From Candidatus Omnitrophota bacterium (lineage in GTDB: Bacteria > Omnitrophota > Gorgyraeia > Zapsychrales > JANLHA01): a stretch of DNA of 34,898 bases. Of this stretch, positions 26,322 through 34,847 are shown in pieces; within the stretch, counting starts at the first letter, position 1; each line of letters begins with the position of its first letter. The notes under the pieces are model-generated. The model worked only from the letters and a program-made list of their open reading frames with translations, searched no databases and was not told the origin of the DNA. The stretch is from contig JAGLNJ010000065.1 in assembly GCA_023139575.1 (NCBI GenBank), forward strand, positions 1 through 34,898. The letters are read 5' to 3'. Position numbers and translations under genes: made by a program.

Positions 26322-26921
26322 TCACAAATTAATAAAATTTTCTAAAATCTTCAGGCCTAAGGCCTGACTTTTCTCCGGGTGAAACTGCACACCAAAAAGA
26401 TTGCCCCGGCTGATGGAAGAACAGTATTCAAGCCCGTAATCTGTTGTGGTGGCAATATATTTATCATCTTCAGGCCGCACATAAAAGGAATGACAAAAAT
26501 AAAAATATGACAAGTCAACGATTCCTTTGTACAGCGGACAGTCAGCCTTTTTAATGGATAACTGATTCCATCCCATTTGCGGCACCTTCAAAGAAGGAAA
26601 ACGCCGGACCTCACCGGGCACGGCACCCAGTCCGCTGATGCCGCCGCCCTCGTCACTTTTTTCAAATAAAAGCTGCAGCCCAAGGCAAATCCCTAAGAAA
26701 GGTTTGCCCGAATCAATAGTCTCCATAATCGGCAAAATCAGATGCAGCTGTTCTAACTTCTCAATGGCCGGCTGTATCGCCCCGACACCGGGTAAAACGA
26801 CCCTATCGGCATTCTTTATCACGCCGGGATCTTGGGTAATGACAGTATCAGCGCCGTTTCTCTCCAGCGCTTTTTGCACACTGCGTAAATTTCCCATTCC
26901 GTAATCTATAATTGCTAACAT
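26322..26921 (-). CDS. hisH: Imidazole glycerol phosphate synthase, glutaminase subunit
   Basis: 199 residues from the ATG at 26921, chosen because TGAGGT stands four bases before it; the frame is open to 26945. Class-I glutamine amidotransferase: oxyanion strand DYGMGNLRSV, nucleophile Cys in FLGICLGLQLLF, His and Glu in GVQFHPEKSQ. Supplies ammonia to HisF. Confidence 0.96.
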   Translation of the reverse strand: MLAIIDYGMGNLRSVQKALERNGADTVITQDPGVIKNADRVVLPGVGAIQPAIEKLEQLHLILPIMETIDSGKPFLGICLGLQLLFEKSDEGGGISGLGAVPGEVRRFPSLKVPQMGWNQLSIKKADCPLYKGIVDLSYFYFCHSFYVRPEDDKYIATTTDYGLEYCSSISRGNLFGVQFHPEKSQALGLKILENFINL

Positions 26922-26940
26922 GGTTACCTCAATAAATAAA

Positions 26941-26978
26941 GTCACAAAAAACAGCTTGTGTCTTTGTGACGTTGTGAC
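26941..26978 (-). other. Hairpin in the hisB-hisH gap
   Basis: GTCACAAA (26941-26948) pairs with TTTGTGAC (26963-26970) around a 14-nt loop; a further GTTGTGAC follows at 26971-26978. In the transcript the hairpin is followed by TTTATTTATT and then the hisH ribosome-binding site. It is the largest gap (65 bp) in the his cluster. Confidence 0.6.
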
Positions 26979-26986
26979 CGGTTCAT

Positions 26987-27601
26987 TCAGTCAATAATTC
27001 CCTTCGTCGAAGGAACCGTCCCATTACGTCTCGGATCAATTTGCGTTGCCTGGTCAAGGGCCAAGCCGAAGGCCTTGAATATCGATTCCAGGTTTGTGTG
27101 CAGGTCATCGCTCATGTTTTCGATCGAAACACTGATCGTGGCCCCGATGTTGTGGGCAAACGATTCCAGGAAATGCTCTACATATGTAAAGGCATAGCCA
27201 TCCTGCGTTTCATTCGCCGGCGGCGCGTCATCAGGCATATTGAGCTTGAAATATCCCCGCCCGCTAATATCAATAATACACTTGCCCACGGTCGCTTCCA
27301 TAGGAGCAGCGGCAAAACCGAATCTTTTAATGCCTTCCTTTTCAGCAAGGGCCTTTTTAAAAGTTTTTCCCAAAACAATACCGATATCTTCATTGGTATG
27401 GTGTATATCAATTTCCAGATCCGCTTTCTGAACATCCAGGTCAAGGTCAAACAAGCCGTGAAAGGCGAAAAGATCCAGCATGTGATCCAGCAGTCCGATG
27501 TTGGTCTTTACCTTTGATTGACCGGATCCGTCAACGTTCAACGCAGCCCTTATCTCGGTTTCTTTACTTTTTCGTAATGTTTCAGCTGTCCTGTTACTCA
27601 T
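26987..27601 (-). CDS. hisB: Imidazoleglycerol-phosphate dehydratase, divergent
   Basis: 204 residues, monofunctional (no phosphatase domain). Clear family features: GLLDHMLDLFAFHG, the first metal motif DIHHTNED, GIKRFG, DISGRGYF, IFKAFGLAL and the C-terminal PSTKG. Two family motifs deviate. The second HHxxE copy reads HTNLE, so its second His is Thr, and PMDEAL reads PMEATV, so the Glu is Ala. Spacing to flanking blocks is unchanged, so these are substitutions rather than misalignment. It may still work with altered metal ligands, or be impaired. AAAGGAT precedes the ATG. Confidence 0.9.
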   Translation of the reverse strand: MSNRTAETLRKSKETEIRAALNVDGSGQSKVKTNIGLLDHMLDLFAFHGLFDLDLDVQKADLEIDIHHTNEDIGIVLGKTFKKALAEKEGIKRFGFAAAPMEATVGKCIIDISGRGYFKLNMPDDAPPANETQDGYAFTYVEHFLESFAHNIGATISVSIENMSDDLHTNLESIFKAFGLALDQATQIDPRRNGTVPSTKGIID

Positions 27602-27625
27602 AGGACTATCCTTTCTATGAATTTT

Positions 27626-28849
27626 TTAATCAAATCTTGCTTTAACGGATGCGGCGTGTTTCGTCATGCCTTCTATGCGGGCGACACTTTCAATGGGTTT
27701 ACGGATTTTTTCTAAAGCCCGTTTCGAATAGCTGATAACATGACTTGTTTTAACAAAGTGTGAAACGCTTAAACCCGAAAAGAAGCGTGCTGTTCCCATA
27801 GTGGGCAAAACATGGCTCGGCCCGGCCCCGTAATCACCTAAAGCGGTTGGGCTGTATTGTCCGAGAAAGATCGCGCCGGCATGTTTGATTTTATTGGCGG
27901 TGCTCATCGGGTTGTTCGTTAAAATCTCCAAGTGTTCCGGGGCTATTTTATTGGCGATATCAACCGCTTCATCCATATTCTTCGCGTAAATGATGTAACC
28001 ATTCTGTATTCGATGACGGACATGTTTGATCAGCTGTTTAGAAGTTGTGATCAAAACCGCCAACCCGCCCAAGTGTTCCATTTGCCCTTCTAAATCCGCG
28101 ATAACGAATTCCGGATTGCTGGAACGATTGGCGATGACAACCAGTTCAGAAGGCCCCGCCAGCATATCAATGTCGACGTAGCCGTAAAGCTGACGTTTGG
28201 CCTCGGTAACATACATATTGCCCGGGCCGATGATTTTATCAACTTTAGGAATGGACTTTGTGCCGAAAGCTAAAGCGGCGATTGCCTGGGCGCCACCCAC
28301 CTTATAAATCTCATTAACCTTCAGAAGATTCGCCACGGCGAGTATGTAGGGATTAATGTGGCCGTTTTTGTCCGGCGGTGTAACCAGAACCAAACGTTTC
28401 ACCCCGGCGACCTTGGCCGGGACAGCTGTCATGTAAACGGACGATACCAAAGGCGCTGTGCCGGCGGGCACATAAATACCGACGGTTTCAAGAGGAATCT
28501 TATTCTCTTTCAAGATAACCCCGGCGCCATTACGCACGCGGCAGGGTTTCTGAACCTGTTTTTTGTGAAACATGGTGACATTGCTGATGATGTCTTTGAG
28601 TTCCGCGATAAAATCACTGGTAATATTCTGGTAAGCCGCGCTGATTTCATTTTCAGCGACTTTGAGGTCATTGGCCTGAAACTTGGCCTTATCAAAACGG
28701 CGCGTGTACTTAATGACAGCCGCGTCGCCATGTTCTTTTACATCATCAATAATCCGGCGCACTTTTTCCTCAATGTGTCGTTTGCACACGTTAAGGTGGC
28801 GATTATAAAGGTTCTCGATACCTTTTCCGCTTTGTTTTAAAATCTTCAT
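27626..28849 (-). CDS. hisD: Histidinol dehydrogenase
   Basis: 407 residues, a little shorter than the usual ~430. Zinc- and NAD-dependent last two steps of histidine synthesis. Motifs: VPAGTAPLVSSVYMTAVPAK, KVGGAQAIAALAFGT, GPGNMYVTEAKR, AGPSELVVIAN, DLEGQMEH and APEHLEI, YGAGPSHVLPT. First his gene of the run, 39 bp after alaS; hisG is not here. Confidence 0.96.
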   Translation of the reverse strand: MKILKQSGKGIENLYNRHLNVCKRHIEEKVRRIIDDVKEHGDAAVIKYTRRFDKAKFQANDLKVAENEISAAYQNITSDFIAELKDIISNVTMFHKKQVQKPCRVRNGAGVILKENKIPLETVGIYVPAGTAPLVSSVYMTAVPAKVAGVKRLVLVTPPDKNGHINPYILAVANLLKVNEIYKVGGAQAIAALAFGTKSIPKVDKIIGPGNMYVTEAKRQLYGYVDIDMLAGPSELVVIANRSSNPEFVIADLEGQMEHLGGLAVLITTSKQLIKHVRHRIQNGYIIYAKNMDEAVDIANKIAPEHLEILTNNPMSTANKIKHAGAIFLGQYSPTALGDYGAGPSHVLPTMGTARFFSGLSVSHFVKTSHVISYSKRALEKIRKPIESVARIEGMTKHAASVKARFD

Positions 28850-28888
28850 AGGGGTACTTCCTTTACTCTGAATCCTGAATCGTTTTGT

Positions 28889-31576
28889 TTATGAGTTTAA
28901 TTTATCCTTCACAAGCCTGGCCGCTTCATTAACAGCCTGGTTGATATTCTTGGACTCTTTGCTTCCGGCCTGCGCGAGCTGCGGTTTGCCACCGCCGCTG
29001 CCGTTAAATAAAGGAGCAACCGTGTTAATAATCTCATTGGCTTTAAAATTGTTTTTAACAACATCATCACTGGCCGTGACGAGCAGATAAGCATTTTCAT
29101 CCGACCTGGCCCCTAAGACGGCCACGACAGATGTGTTTTTTTGTTTTAACAAATCGGCAATCCTGCGTAATTGCCCCATTTCAATACCTGTAAAAGAATG
29201 GGCGATCAGCTTCGTTTTCCCGACAGTCTCTGCTTTATCGATGATTGTTTCAATATTATTCCTGATAGTGTCAAATTGTAATTTTTCATTCGTTTTTTCA
29301 AGCTCTTTGATTCGCCCGGCCTGCATTTTGACACGGCCTTCAATTTGGTCAACAGGGGCTTTCAGTGTCTGTGAAATATGGAGCAGCTCGTCTTCGTTGC
29401 TATTGATCAAATCTATGGCTCCCTTGCCGGTTTTTGCTTCGATACGGCGAATTCCCTGGGCGACAGCGGACTCATTGATGATCTTAAAAATACCGATTTC
29501 GCCGGTCCAATTCAAATGCGTCCCGCCGCAAAGTTCTTTAGAATGCCCATCGATCGCGACAACGCGGACATCCTGATCGTATTTTTCCGCAAAAAATGCC
29601 AGGGCGCCGTCCTCTTTGGCCTTATCAAATGACATTTGATTCTTTGAGACCTCAAGGCATTTTAAGACACAGGAATTAACATAATTTTCAATATCTTTGA
29701 TCTGCTGACGCGTGACGGCCTGCGGATGAGTAAAATCAAATCGCAGACGGTCCTCAGCGACCAATGATCCCTGCTGCTGCACATGTAAACCTAATATTTC
29801 CCGCAAGGCGGCTTGCAGCAAATGCGTTGCGGTATGATTGCGCATAATGGAAAGACGCCGTTCGCTATTCACCTTTGCTGTTACAGCTTGCCCCGTCTTA
29901 AAAGCCCCGTCCTCAACTTCGCCGATGTGGATAATGACATTGTCCATCTTGAGCGTGTTAGAAATTTTAATATGTGCGTTGCCACTTTCAATAGTCCCCG
30001 TATCACCGATCTGCCCGCCGGATTCCGCATAAAAAGGCGTGTGTTCCAGGATGATCTTGACGGCGTCGCCTTTCTTTGCTTCACTGACCTTTTCATCATT
30101 TATAAAAAGCCGCGCAATCTTTGTATCGATATTAAATGAGTCATACCCGGTAAAATCTGTTTTGCAACCTTTCAAGTCCGGCCCGGTTTTGATAAAAACA
30201 TCATCGGTAATCTTGCTGGCGGCGCGTGAACGGTTCTGCTGCTCGGTCATTTTTCTTTCGTAAACAGCCATCACATCTTGTTCAATCTGTTGAAAAGCTT
30301 CCGCTTTTAAATTAAATCGGGCTATTTCTATAACTGTTTCCAGGGGCAATCCATGAGTGTCACGATATTTAAAAAAGAGCGCTCCTAATCTCTCTTTAAA
30401 ATTATCTGTTTGAATTCCCCCCCGGGCAATTAGTTGTTCAACTTCTTTGTTAAATTCCGGAATTCTCAGTTCCAGCAGGGCAATATGTGCTTCTTCCGCT
30501 TTCTCAATTAAAAAGTTCATAGAAGATTTCTTGTCATTTAATTCAGGATAAAAATCTTTCATGACTTCAATGACAGCATCAACAAGTCGATAAATAATCG
30601 GCTGTTTATGGCCTTTATTCCAGAATATGTTTGTACAGATAGTGATTAGTTTTTTAACCACAGAGCCCTGTTCCTTATTGGAAGGGATGATTCCGTCATT
30701 AATCGCGAAAACAATCGCGCGGGTATGATCAGCAATGACGCGTTTTTCTTTTAATGACAGTTTAATCCTACGTTCATGTGTAATTCCCTCTATTTTAGAA
30801 ATAATCGGCCTAAAAAGATCCGTGTCGAAATTATTTTTTTTGTCTTGCAAAACCGCTGTCAGCCTCTCCAGGCCCATACCGGTGTCAATATTCTTGTTGG
30901 GCAAAGGTTCAAGCCCGCCGCCATCCACGCGGTTGAATTGGGTGAAAACCAGGTTCCATACTTCCGAAAAACGGCCGCAATCGCAATCGGGATCGCATTG
31001 ATCCCCATCAGGACAATTGTCATTGACCCCGTAATCGAAAAAGATTTCTGAACAGGGGCCGCAGGGCCCGTTAGGTCCGTCAGCTTTGGCATTGGACGGC
31101 CAGAAGTTGCTTTTATCGCCTAATTTCACAAATCGATTTTGCGGGATTTTAATCTCATTTAACCAGATTTCTTCAGCCTCTTCATCATCTTTATAGATAG
31201 ATACCCAAAGTTTTTCTTGAGGGATACCCAGCTCTTTTGTCAAAAATTCCCAGGCCCAGTTAATGGCGTCTTTTTTAAAGTAATCTCCAAACGAGAAATT
31301 ACCCAGCATTTCAAAGAAGGTGTGATGAAAGGCGGTCTTGCCCACTTCCGCCAGATCATCGGTACGCATGCATTTTTGTGATGACGCCGCCCGGGTATAG
31401 CCGTCAATGTGACCGAGAAACTGTCGTTTGAACTGCTGCATGCCCGCCGTTGTGAATAATACCGTCGGGTCATCTTTGGGTACCAGAGAATCGCTTTTTA
31501 TTACGGTGTGTCCTTTAGAGGCGAAAAAATCCAGGAATTTCTGTCTGATTTGATTTGCTGTCATATTTTCTGTCAT
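28889..31576 (-). CDS. alaS: Alanyl-tRNA synthetase
   Basis: 895 residues, complete. Class-II catalytic domain (RQKFLDFFASKGH, TTAGMQQFKRQFLG, KTAFHHTFFEMLGNFSFGDYF), a cysteine cluster near residues 172-200 including CDPDCDCGRF, the editing domain with NHTATHLLQAAL and ELCGGTHLNWTGEIG, and a C-terminal DHHA1-like domain with NGSGGGKPQLAQAG. Its ATG overlaps recX by four bases. recA-recX-alaS order is shared with E. coli apart from an inserted degP. Confidence 0.97.
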   Translation of the reverse strand: MTENMTANQIRQKFLDFFASKGHTVIKSDSLVPKDDPTVLFTTAGMQQFKRQFLGHIDGYTRAASSQKCMRTDDLAEVGKTAFHHTFFEMLGNFSFGDYFKKDAINWAWEFLTKELGIPQEKLWVSIYKDDEEAEEIWLNEIKIPQNRFVKLGDKSNFWPSNAKADGPNGPCGPCSEIFFDYGVNDNCPDGDQCDPDCDCGRFSEVWNLVFTQFNRVDGGGLEPLPNKNIDTGMGLERLTAVLQDKKNNFDTDLFRPIISKIEGITHERRIKLSLKEKRVIADHTRAIVFAINDGIIPSNKEQGSVVKKLITICTNIFWNKGHKQPIIYRLVDAVIEVMKDFYPELNDKKSSMNFLIEKAEEAHIALLELRIPEFNKEVEQLIARGGIQTDNFKERLGALFFKYRDTHGLPLETVIEIARFNLKAEAFQQIEQDVMAVYERKMTEQQNRSRAASKITDDVFIKTGPDLKGCKTDFTGYDSFNIDTKIARLFINDEKVSEAKKGDAVKIILEHTPFYAESGGQIGDTGTIESGNAHIKISNTLKMDNVIIHIGEVEDGAFKTGQAVTAKVNSERRLSIMRNHTATHLLQAALREILGLHVQQQGSLVAEDRLRFDFTHPQAVTRQQIKDIENYVNSCVLKCLEVSKNQMSFDKAKEDGALAFFAEKYDQDVRVVAIDGHSKELCGGTHLNWTGEIGIFKIINESAVAQGIRRIEAKTGKGAIDLINSNEDELLHISQTLKAPVDQIEGRVKMQAGRIKELEKTNEKLQFDTIRNNIETIIDKAETVGKTKLIAHSFTGIEMGQLRRIADLLKQKNTSVVAVLGARSDENAYLLVTASDDVVKNNFKANEIINTVAPLFNGSGGGKPQLAQAGSKESKNINQAVNEAARLVKDKLNS

Positions 31577-32070
31577 GATTCGTTTAATAGTTTATTGATG
31601 GTTTGTATTATTGTTCTCTGATTAAATCCTCTTCGATTTAAGTATCCATAAAGTTTACGCCGTAAGCTTTGGTTATCGCTGTCGTAATAATGTTCAAGCC
31701 TTCTTCGCGCGATGTCAAAAACAGCCGTATGTTCATCGTAATCTTTAAAGGCCGCGGACAAATTCTTCGCGATCAAATTATCCGCGATGCCCTTTTGTTT
31801 TAACTCCAGGCGGATACGATATTCGCCATAAGGTTTTTTCAGGCGGGACGCGATCCATGCCTGTGAAAAGGCGTCGTCATCAATAAAGACGTGTTTTTTT
31901 AAATAGCTGATGGTGACAGCGATGGCGGCGCGCGAAAATTCTTTTTGAGCTAATCGTTCCGCTATTTCCTGTTCACTTCGCGGCCTGAATTTCAATAAGC
32001 GTGAGGCGGCGGATAAAGCCTTTTTATTTTCACTATCTTTGTTTATTTTTTCGTTCGGTCCGGCTTCCAT
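31573..32070 (-). CDS. recX: Regulatory protein RecX
   Basis: 165 residues of short three-helix repeats: AASRLLKFRPRSEQEIAERL, FIDDDAFSQAWIASRLKKPYG, LRRKLYGYLNRRGFN. RecX binds RecA filaments and limits their growth. The ATG shares a base with the degP stop (TAATG), so translation is coupled to degP rather than directly to recA. Confidence 0.92.
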   Translation of the reverse strand: MEAGPNEKINKDSENKKALSAASRLLKFRPRSEQEIAERLAQKEFSRAAIAVTISYLKKHVFIDDDAFSQAWIASRLKKPYGEYRIRLELKQKGIADNLIAKNLSAAFKDYDEHTAVFDIARRRLEHYYDSDNQSLRRKLYGYLNRRGFNQRTIIQTINKLLNES

Positions 32071-33530
32071 TATTCTTCAATGACAAAGAAGCCGCGGATA
32101 GTCCGTATCAAGCACGCGCCACGGGCTTGTGATACGGCCCGGTTATAATCCGCCATTGTTTTTACCGGCATCTTGTTAATGGCGATGATCACATCCCCCC
32201 GGCGGAAACCGGCAGCCATGGCCCGGGAATTCGGCTCTACTTCCTTGATGATGATGCCGTTGGCGTCAGACAGTCCCAAATGCCGGGCCGTTTCTCCGGA
32301 TAAACCGCGTACCGTTAAACCGCGCCAGCGAAATGCCGATTTAGCCGGGACTTCGGATCGCCGCGGCGAAGGTTGTTTCCGGTTTAAGACCTCATCATCA
32401 ACCGGACGCGCTTCAATAACGAGCGGAATATTCTTTTCTTTGCCATCCCTGATAATTTGTACTTGAACCTTTTTCCCGACTTCGGTGTTGCCGATATAAC
32501 GGATAAGATTCAAACTGCTTCGCATTTTTACATTGTTGACTTTCAGGATAATATCCCCTTCTTTCAAGCCTGCTTTTTCAGCGGGCCCTTGCGGGACAAT
32601 TTTATCCAAGAGGACGCCATCCGTATGCGGCAAATTAAAATATCGGGAAAGCCCGGGATTCAAATTCTGGATATAGACGCCGATCCAGCCGTAGGTGATG
32701 CCATTGCCCTTTATGAGGGCATCAACAATTTGTTTGGCGTAATTCACCGGGATCGCGAATCCGATTCCCTGATAGCCGCCTGATGTCGAAAATATCGCCA
32801 CGTTGATGCCGACCACATCCCCCTTTAAATTTACTAAGGGGCCGCCTGAGTTGCCCGGGTTGATAGCCGCGTCAGTTTGAATAAGGTCGGAATAATCAGT
32901 GTCCCGCCGGGAAGTTCCCGGTAAAGATCGATGCAAGGCGCTCACAACACCGGAGGTGACTGTCGGTGCCGGATCATCAAGAATATGGCCGAAAGGGTTG
33001 CCGATCGCGACAACCCATTGGCCGATTTTTAAATCCTCTGAATCACCTAATTTCGCAACCGGCAGATCCGACGCGTTGATTTTCACAACTGCCAGATCGG
33101 AACGGGAATCCGTCCCTTCTAAAGAGCCCTGGAATTGGCGCCCATCCGGCAGGACAACCGTGATCTTGTCTGCCTCTCTGACAACATGCTCATTGGTTAA
33201 GATGTACCCTTTATCATCAACAATAACACCGGAACCAAACCCGCCGCTGCGTTGTTCGTACTCAAGGGGCTCACCAAAGAATTCCGCAAAGAATTGATTG
33301 AACAATTTGTCCTCAAAAGGAGAACCGTAATAACTCCTTCTTTGGCGATAACGCTGTACCCTTTCAGTTTTGATAGATACTACCGCGGGTCCGATATTTT
33401 GGGCGACTTCTTCAACAGCTGTAATAAGGTTGGCTGTTTCCTGGGCGTGAAGGTTTTGACGCGCGAAAATGCTAAAGAACAATACGAGTAAAACTATGTG
33501 GAAGCGGATGATTTTATTGGAATTCGTCAT
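32070..33530 (-). CDS. degP: Periplasmic serine protease, DegP/HtrA (Do) family
   Basis: 486 residues from the ATG at 33530. GGGAGG stands five bases before it; a GTG six bases earlier sits on that site and is less likely. A signal peptide runs to about residue 30. The trypsin-like domain has H115 (TNEHVV), D145 (SDLAVVKI) and S228 (GNSGGPL). Two PDZ domains follow, at about 263-358 and 393-483. It degrades or refolds damaged envelope proteins. Located between recA and recX, an unusual spot. A 10-bp palindrome CTCCCGGGAG (33537-33546) covers the ribosome-binding site. Confidence 0.95.
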   Translation of the reverse strand: MTNSNKIIRFHIVLLVLFFSIFARQNLHAQETANLITAVEEVAQNIGPAVVSIKTERVQRYRQRRSYYGSPFEDKLFNQFFAEFFGEPLEYEQRSGGFGSGVIVDDKGYILTNEHVVREADKITVVLPDGRQFQGSLEGTDSRSDLAVVKINASDLPVAKLGDSEDLKIGQWVVAIGNPFGHILDDPAPTVTSGVVSALHRSLPGTSRRDTDYSDLIQTDAAINPGNSGGPLVNLKGDVVGINVAIFSTSGGYQGIGFAIPVNYAKQIVDALIKGNGITYGWIGVYIQNLNPGLSRYFNLPHTDGVLLDKIVPQGPAEKAGLKEGDIILKVNNVKMRSSLNLIRYIGNTEVGKKVQVQIIRDGKEKNIPLVIEARPVDDEVLNRKQPSPRRSEVPAKSAFRWRGLTVRGLSGETARHLGLSDANGIIIKEVEPNSRAMAAGFRRGDVIIAINKMPVKTMADYNRAVSQARGACLIRTIRGFFVIEE

Positions 33531-33548
33531 GATCACCTCCCGGGAGAA

Positions 33549-34565
33549 TTATTTTTTTATCCCTAATTTTTCCATAATTTGCTTTTCAATCTGGTTGAAA
33601 AGCTTGGGGTTATCCATCAAATACTTTCGCGCCCCTTCTCTTCCCTGGCCGATCTTTTCGTCTCCGTAAGAGAACCAGGAGCCCGCTTTGTTGATGATCT
33701 CTTCTTTTACCCCGAGATCCAGAATGTCGCTGGATTTGGAGATGCCTTCATCAAAAAGGATCTCGAATTCGGCTTTACGAAATGGCGCGGCAACCTTATT
33801 TTTGACGATTTTAGCCCTTATCCTGTTGCCGATGAACTCGTCCCCTTTTTTCAATGTTTCGATACGTCTTAAGTCAATACGCACGGAAGAATAAAATTTT
33901 AAAGCGTTACCACCGGTTGTTGTTTCCGGATTGCCGAACATGACGCCGATCTTCATGCGTATCTGGTTGATAAAGATCACGCAGGTTTTGGATCGGCTGA
34001 TGGCCCCGGTCAACTTACGCAGGGCTTGCGACATCAAGCGGGCATGTAATCCCATATGCGAATCACCCATATCACCCTCAATTTCAGCGCGAGGCGTTAA
34101 GGCCGCAACAGAGTCGATAACAATAAGATCGACGGCATTTGAGCGGACCAAAGTTTCGGTAATTTCGAGAGCCTGCTCACCGGTATCAGGTTGCGAGATG
34201 AGTAAATCTTCTAATTTAACCCCTACTTTCTGCGCGTAAGATGAATCAAAGGCATGCTCGGCATCGATAAAAGCGGCCGTCCCGCCCAATTTTTGGGCCT
34301 GGTTAATAATGCTCAGTGTCAGGGTTGTTTTTCCTGATGATTCCGGCCCGTAGATCTCAACAACGCGCCCTCGGGGTACACCGCCGATGCCTAAGGCCAG
34401 ATCAAGGGCTAATGATCCGGTCGGGATAGCGGGAATATTCTGTTTCGCGCTGCCATCAAGCTTCATGATAGACCCTTTACCGAACTGTTTTTCAATTTGA
34501 GATAAGGCTAAATCTAATGCTTTTCTTTTGTTATCTACCTCGGTCGTTTTTTTAACTTCAGCCAT
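33549..34565 (-). CDS. recA: Recombinase RecA
   Basis: 338 residues. Forms filaments on single-stranded DNA for homologous recombination and SOS induction. Walker A GPESSGKT (73-80), [43 protein letters not shown] and a C-terminal tail ending in the usual MEKLG. The frame is open to 34625, but GGAGG five bases before the ATG at 34565 and the position of the family N-terminus fix the start. degP follows after 18 bp. Confidence 0.97.
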   Translation of the reverse strand: MAEVKKTTEVDNKRKALDLALSQIEKQFGKGSIMKLDGSAKQNIPAIPTGSLALDLALGIGGVPRGRVVEIYGPESSGKTTLTLSIINQAQKLGGTAAFIDAEHAFDSSYAQKVGVKLEDLLISQPDTGEQALEITETLVRSNAVDLIVIDSVAALTPRAEIEGDMGDSHMGLHARLMSQALRKLTGAISRSKTCVIFINQIRMKIGVMFGNPETTTGGNALKFYSSVRIDLRRIETLKKGDEFIGNRIRAKIVKNKVAAPFRKAEFEILFDEGISKSSDILDLGVKEEIINKAGSWFSYGDEKIGQGREGARKYLMDNPKLFNQIEKQIMEKLGIKK

Positions 34566-34584
34566 GCTTTCCTCCCTCTCCACC

Positions 34585-34605
34585 AGTTCATTTGGGAAAT
34601 GAACT
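34585..34605 (-). promoter_or_regulatory. 21-bp palindrome in the recA leader
   Basis: Perfect arms AGTTCATTT (34585-34593) and AAATGAACT (34597-34605) around GGG, ending five bases before the recA ribosome-binding site. It could be a repressor site or an RNA hairpin controlling translation; the sequence alone does not say which. Confidence 0.6.
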
Positions 34606-34706
34606 ATCGAAACCACTGCCTTCATACAAAGGGGATAGTCAGGTGGGCTTCTTTGTTAATAAGAATATTTATCCAAAACCTGCCGATAAAAATGTCCGGG
34701 GTGGGG

Positions 34707-34729
34707 TTATACTAATACTATTTGTATAA
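34707..34729 (-). promoter_or_regulatory. Inverted repeat near the recA transcription start
   Basis: TTATAC (34707-34712) and GTATAA (34724-34729) with an 11-bp centre. It lies about 15-40 bp downstream of the expected start of transcription. It shares the 10-mer ATACTATTTG with the ilvB palindrome. Confidence 0.4.
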
Positions 34730-34750
34730 GTAACTTCTTTAGAGTAAAAA

Positions 34751-34779
34751 ATTATACATGAGGACTACTTCCTTGTCAA
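34751..34779 (-). promoter_or_regulatory. recA operon promoter, perfect sigma70 consensus
   Basis: On the minus strand TTGACA (34774-34779), exactly 17 bp, TATAAT (34751-34756). The transcript would start near 34744, leaving an untranslated leader of about 180 nt before recA. The spacer holds a short palindrome AGGA-AGTAG-TCCT. Confidence 0.85.
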
Positions 34780-34847
34780 TTAATAAGTCTTGGCCTGTGA
34801 CCAAGCAATTCTTTAATAACATACAAATCTGTGCTTTCCATTGCTAG

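Noticed and set aside
33537..33546. CTCCCGGGAG as a transcription terminator between recA and degP
   Set aside because: It has no loop and no T-run, and it contains the degP ribosome-binding site.
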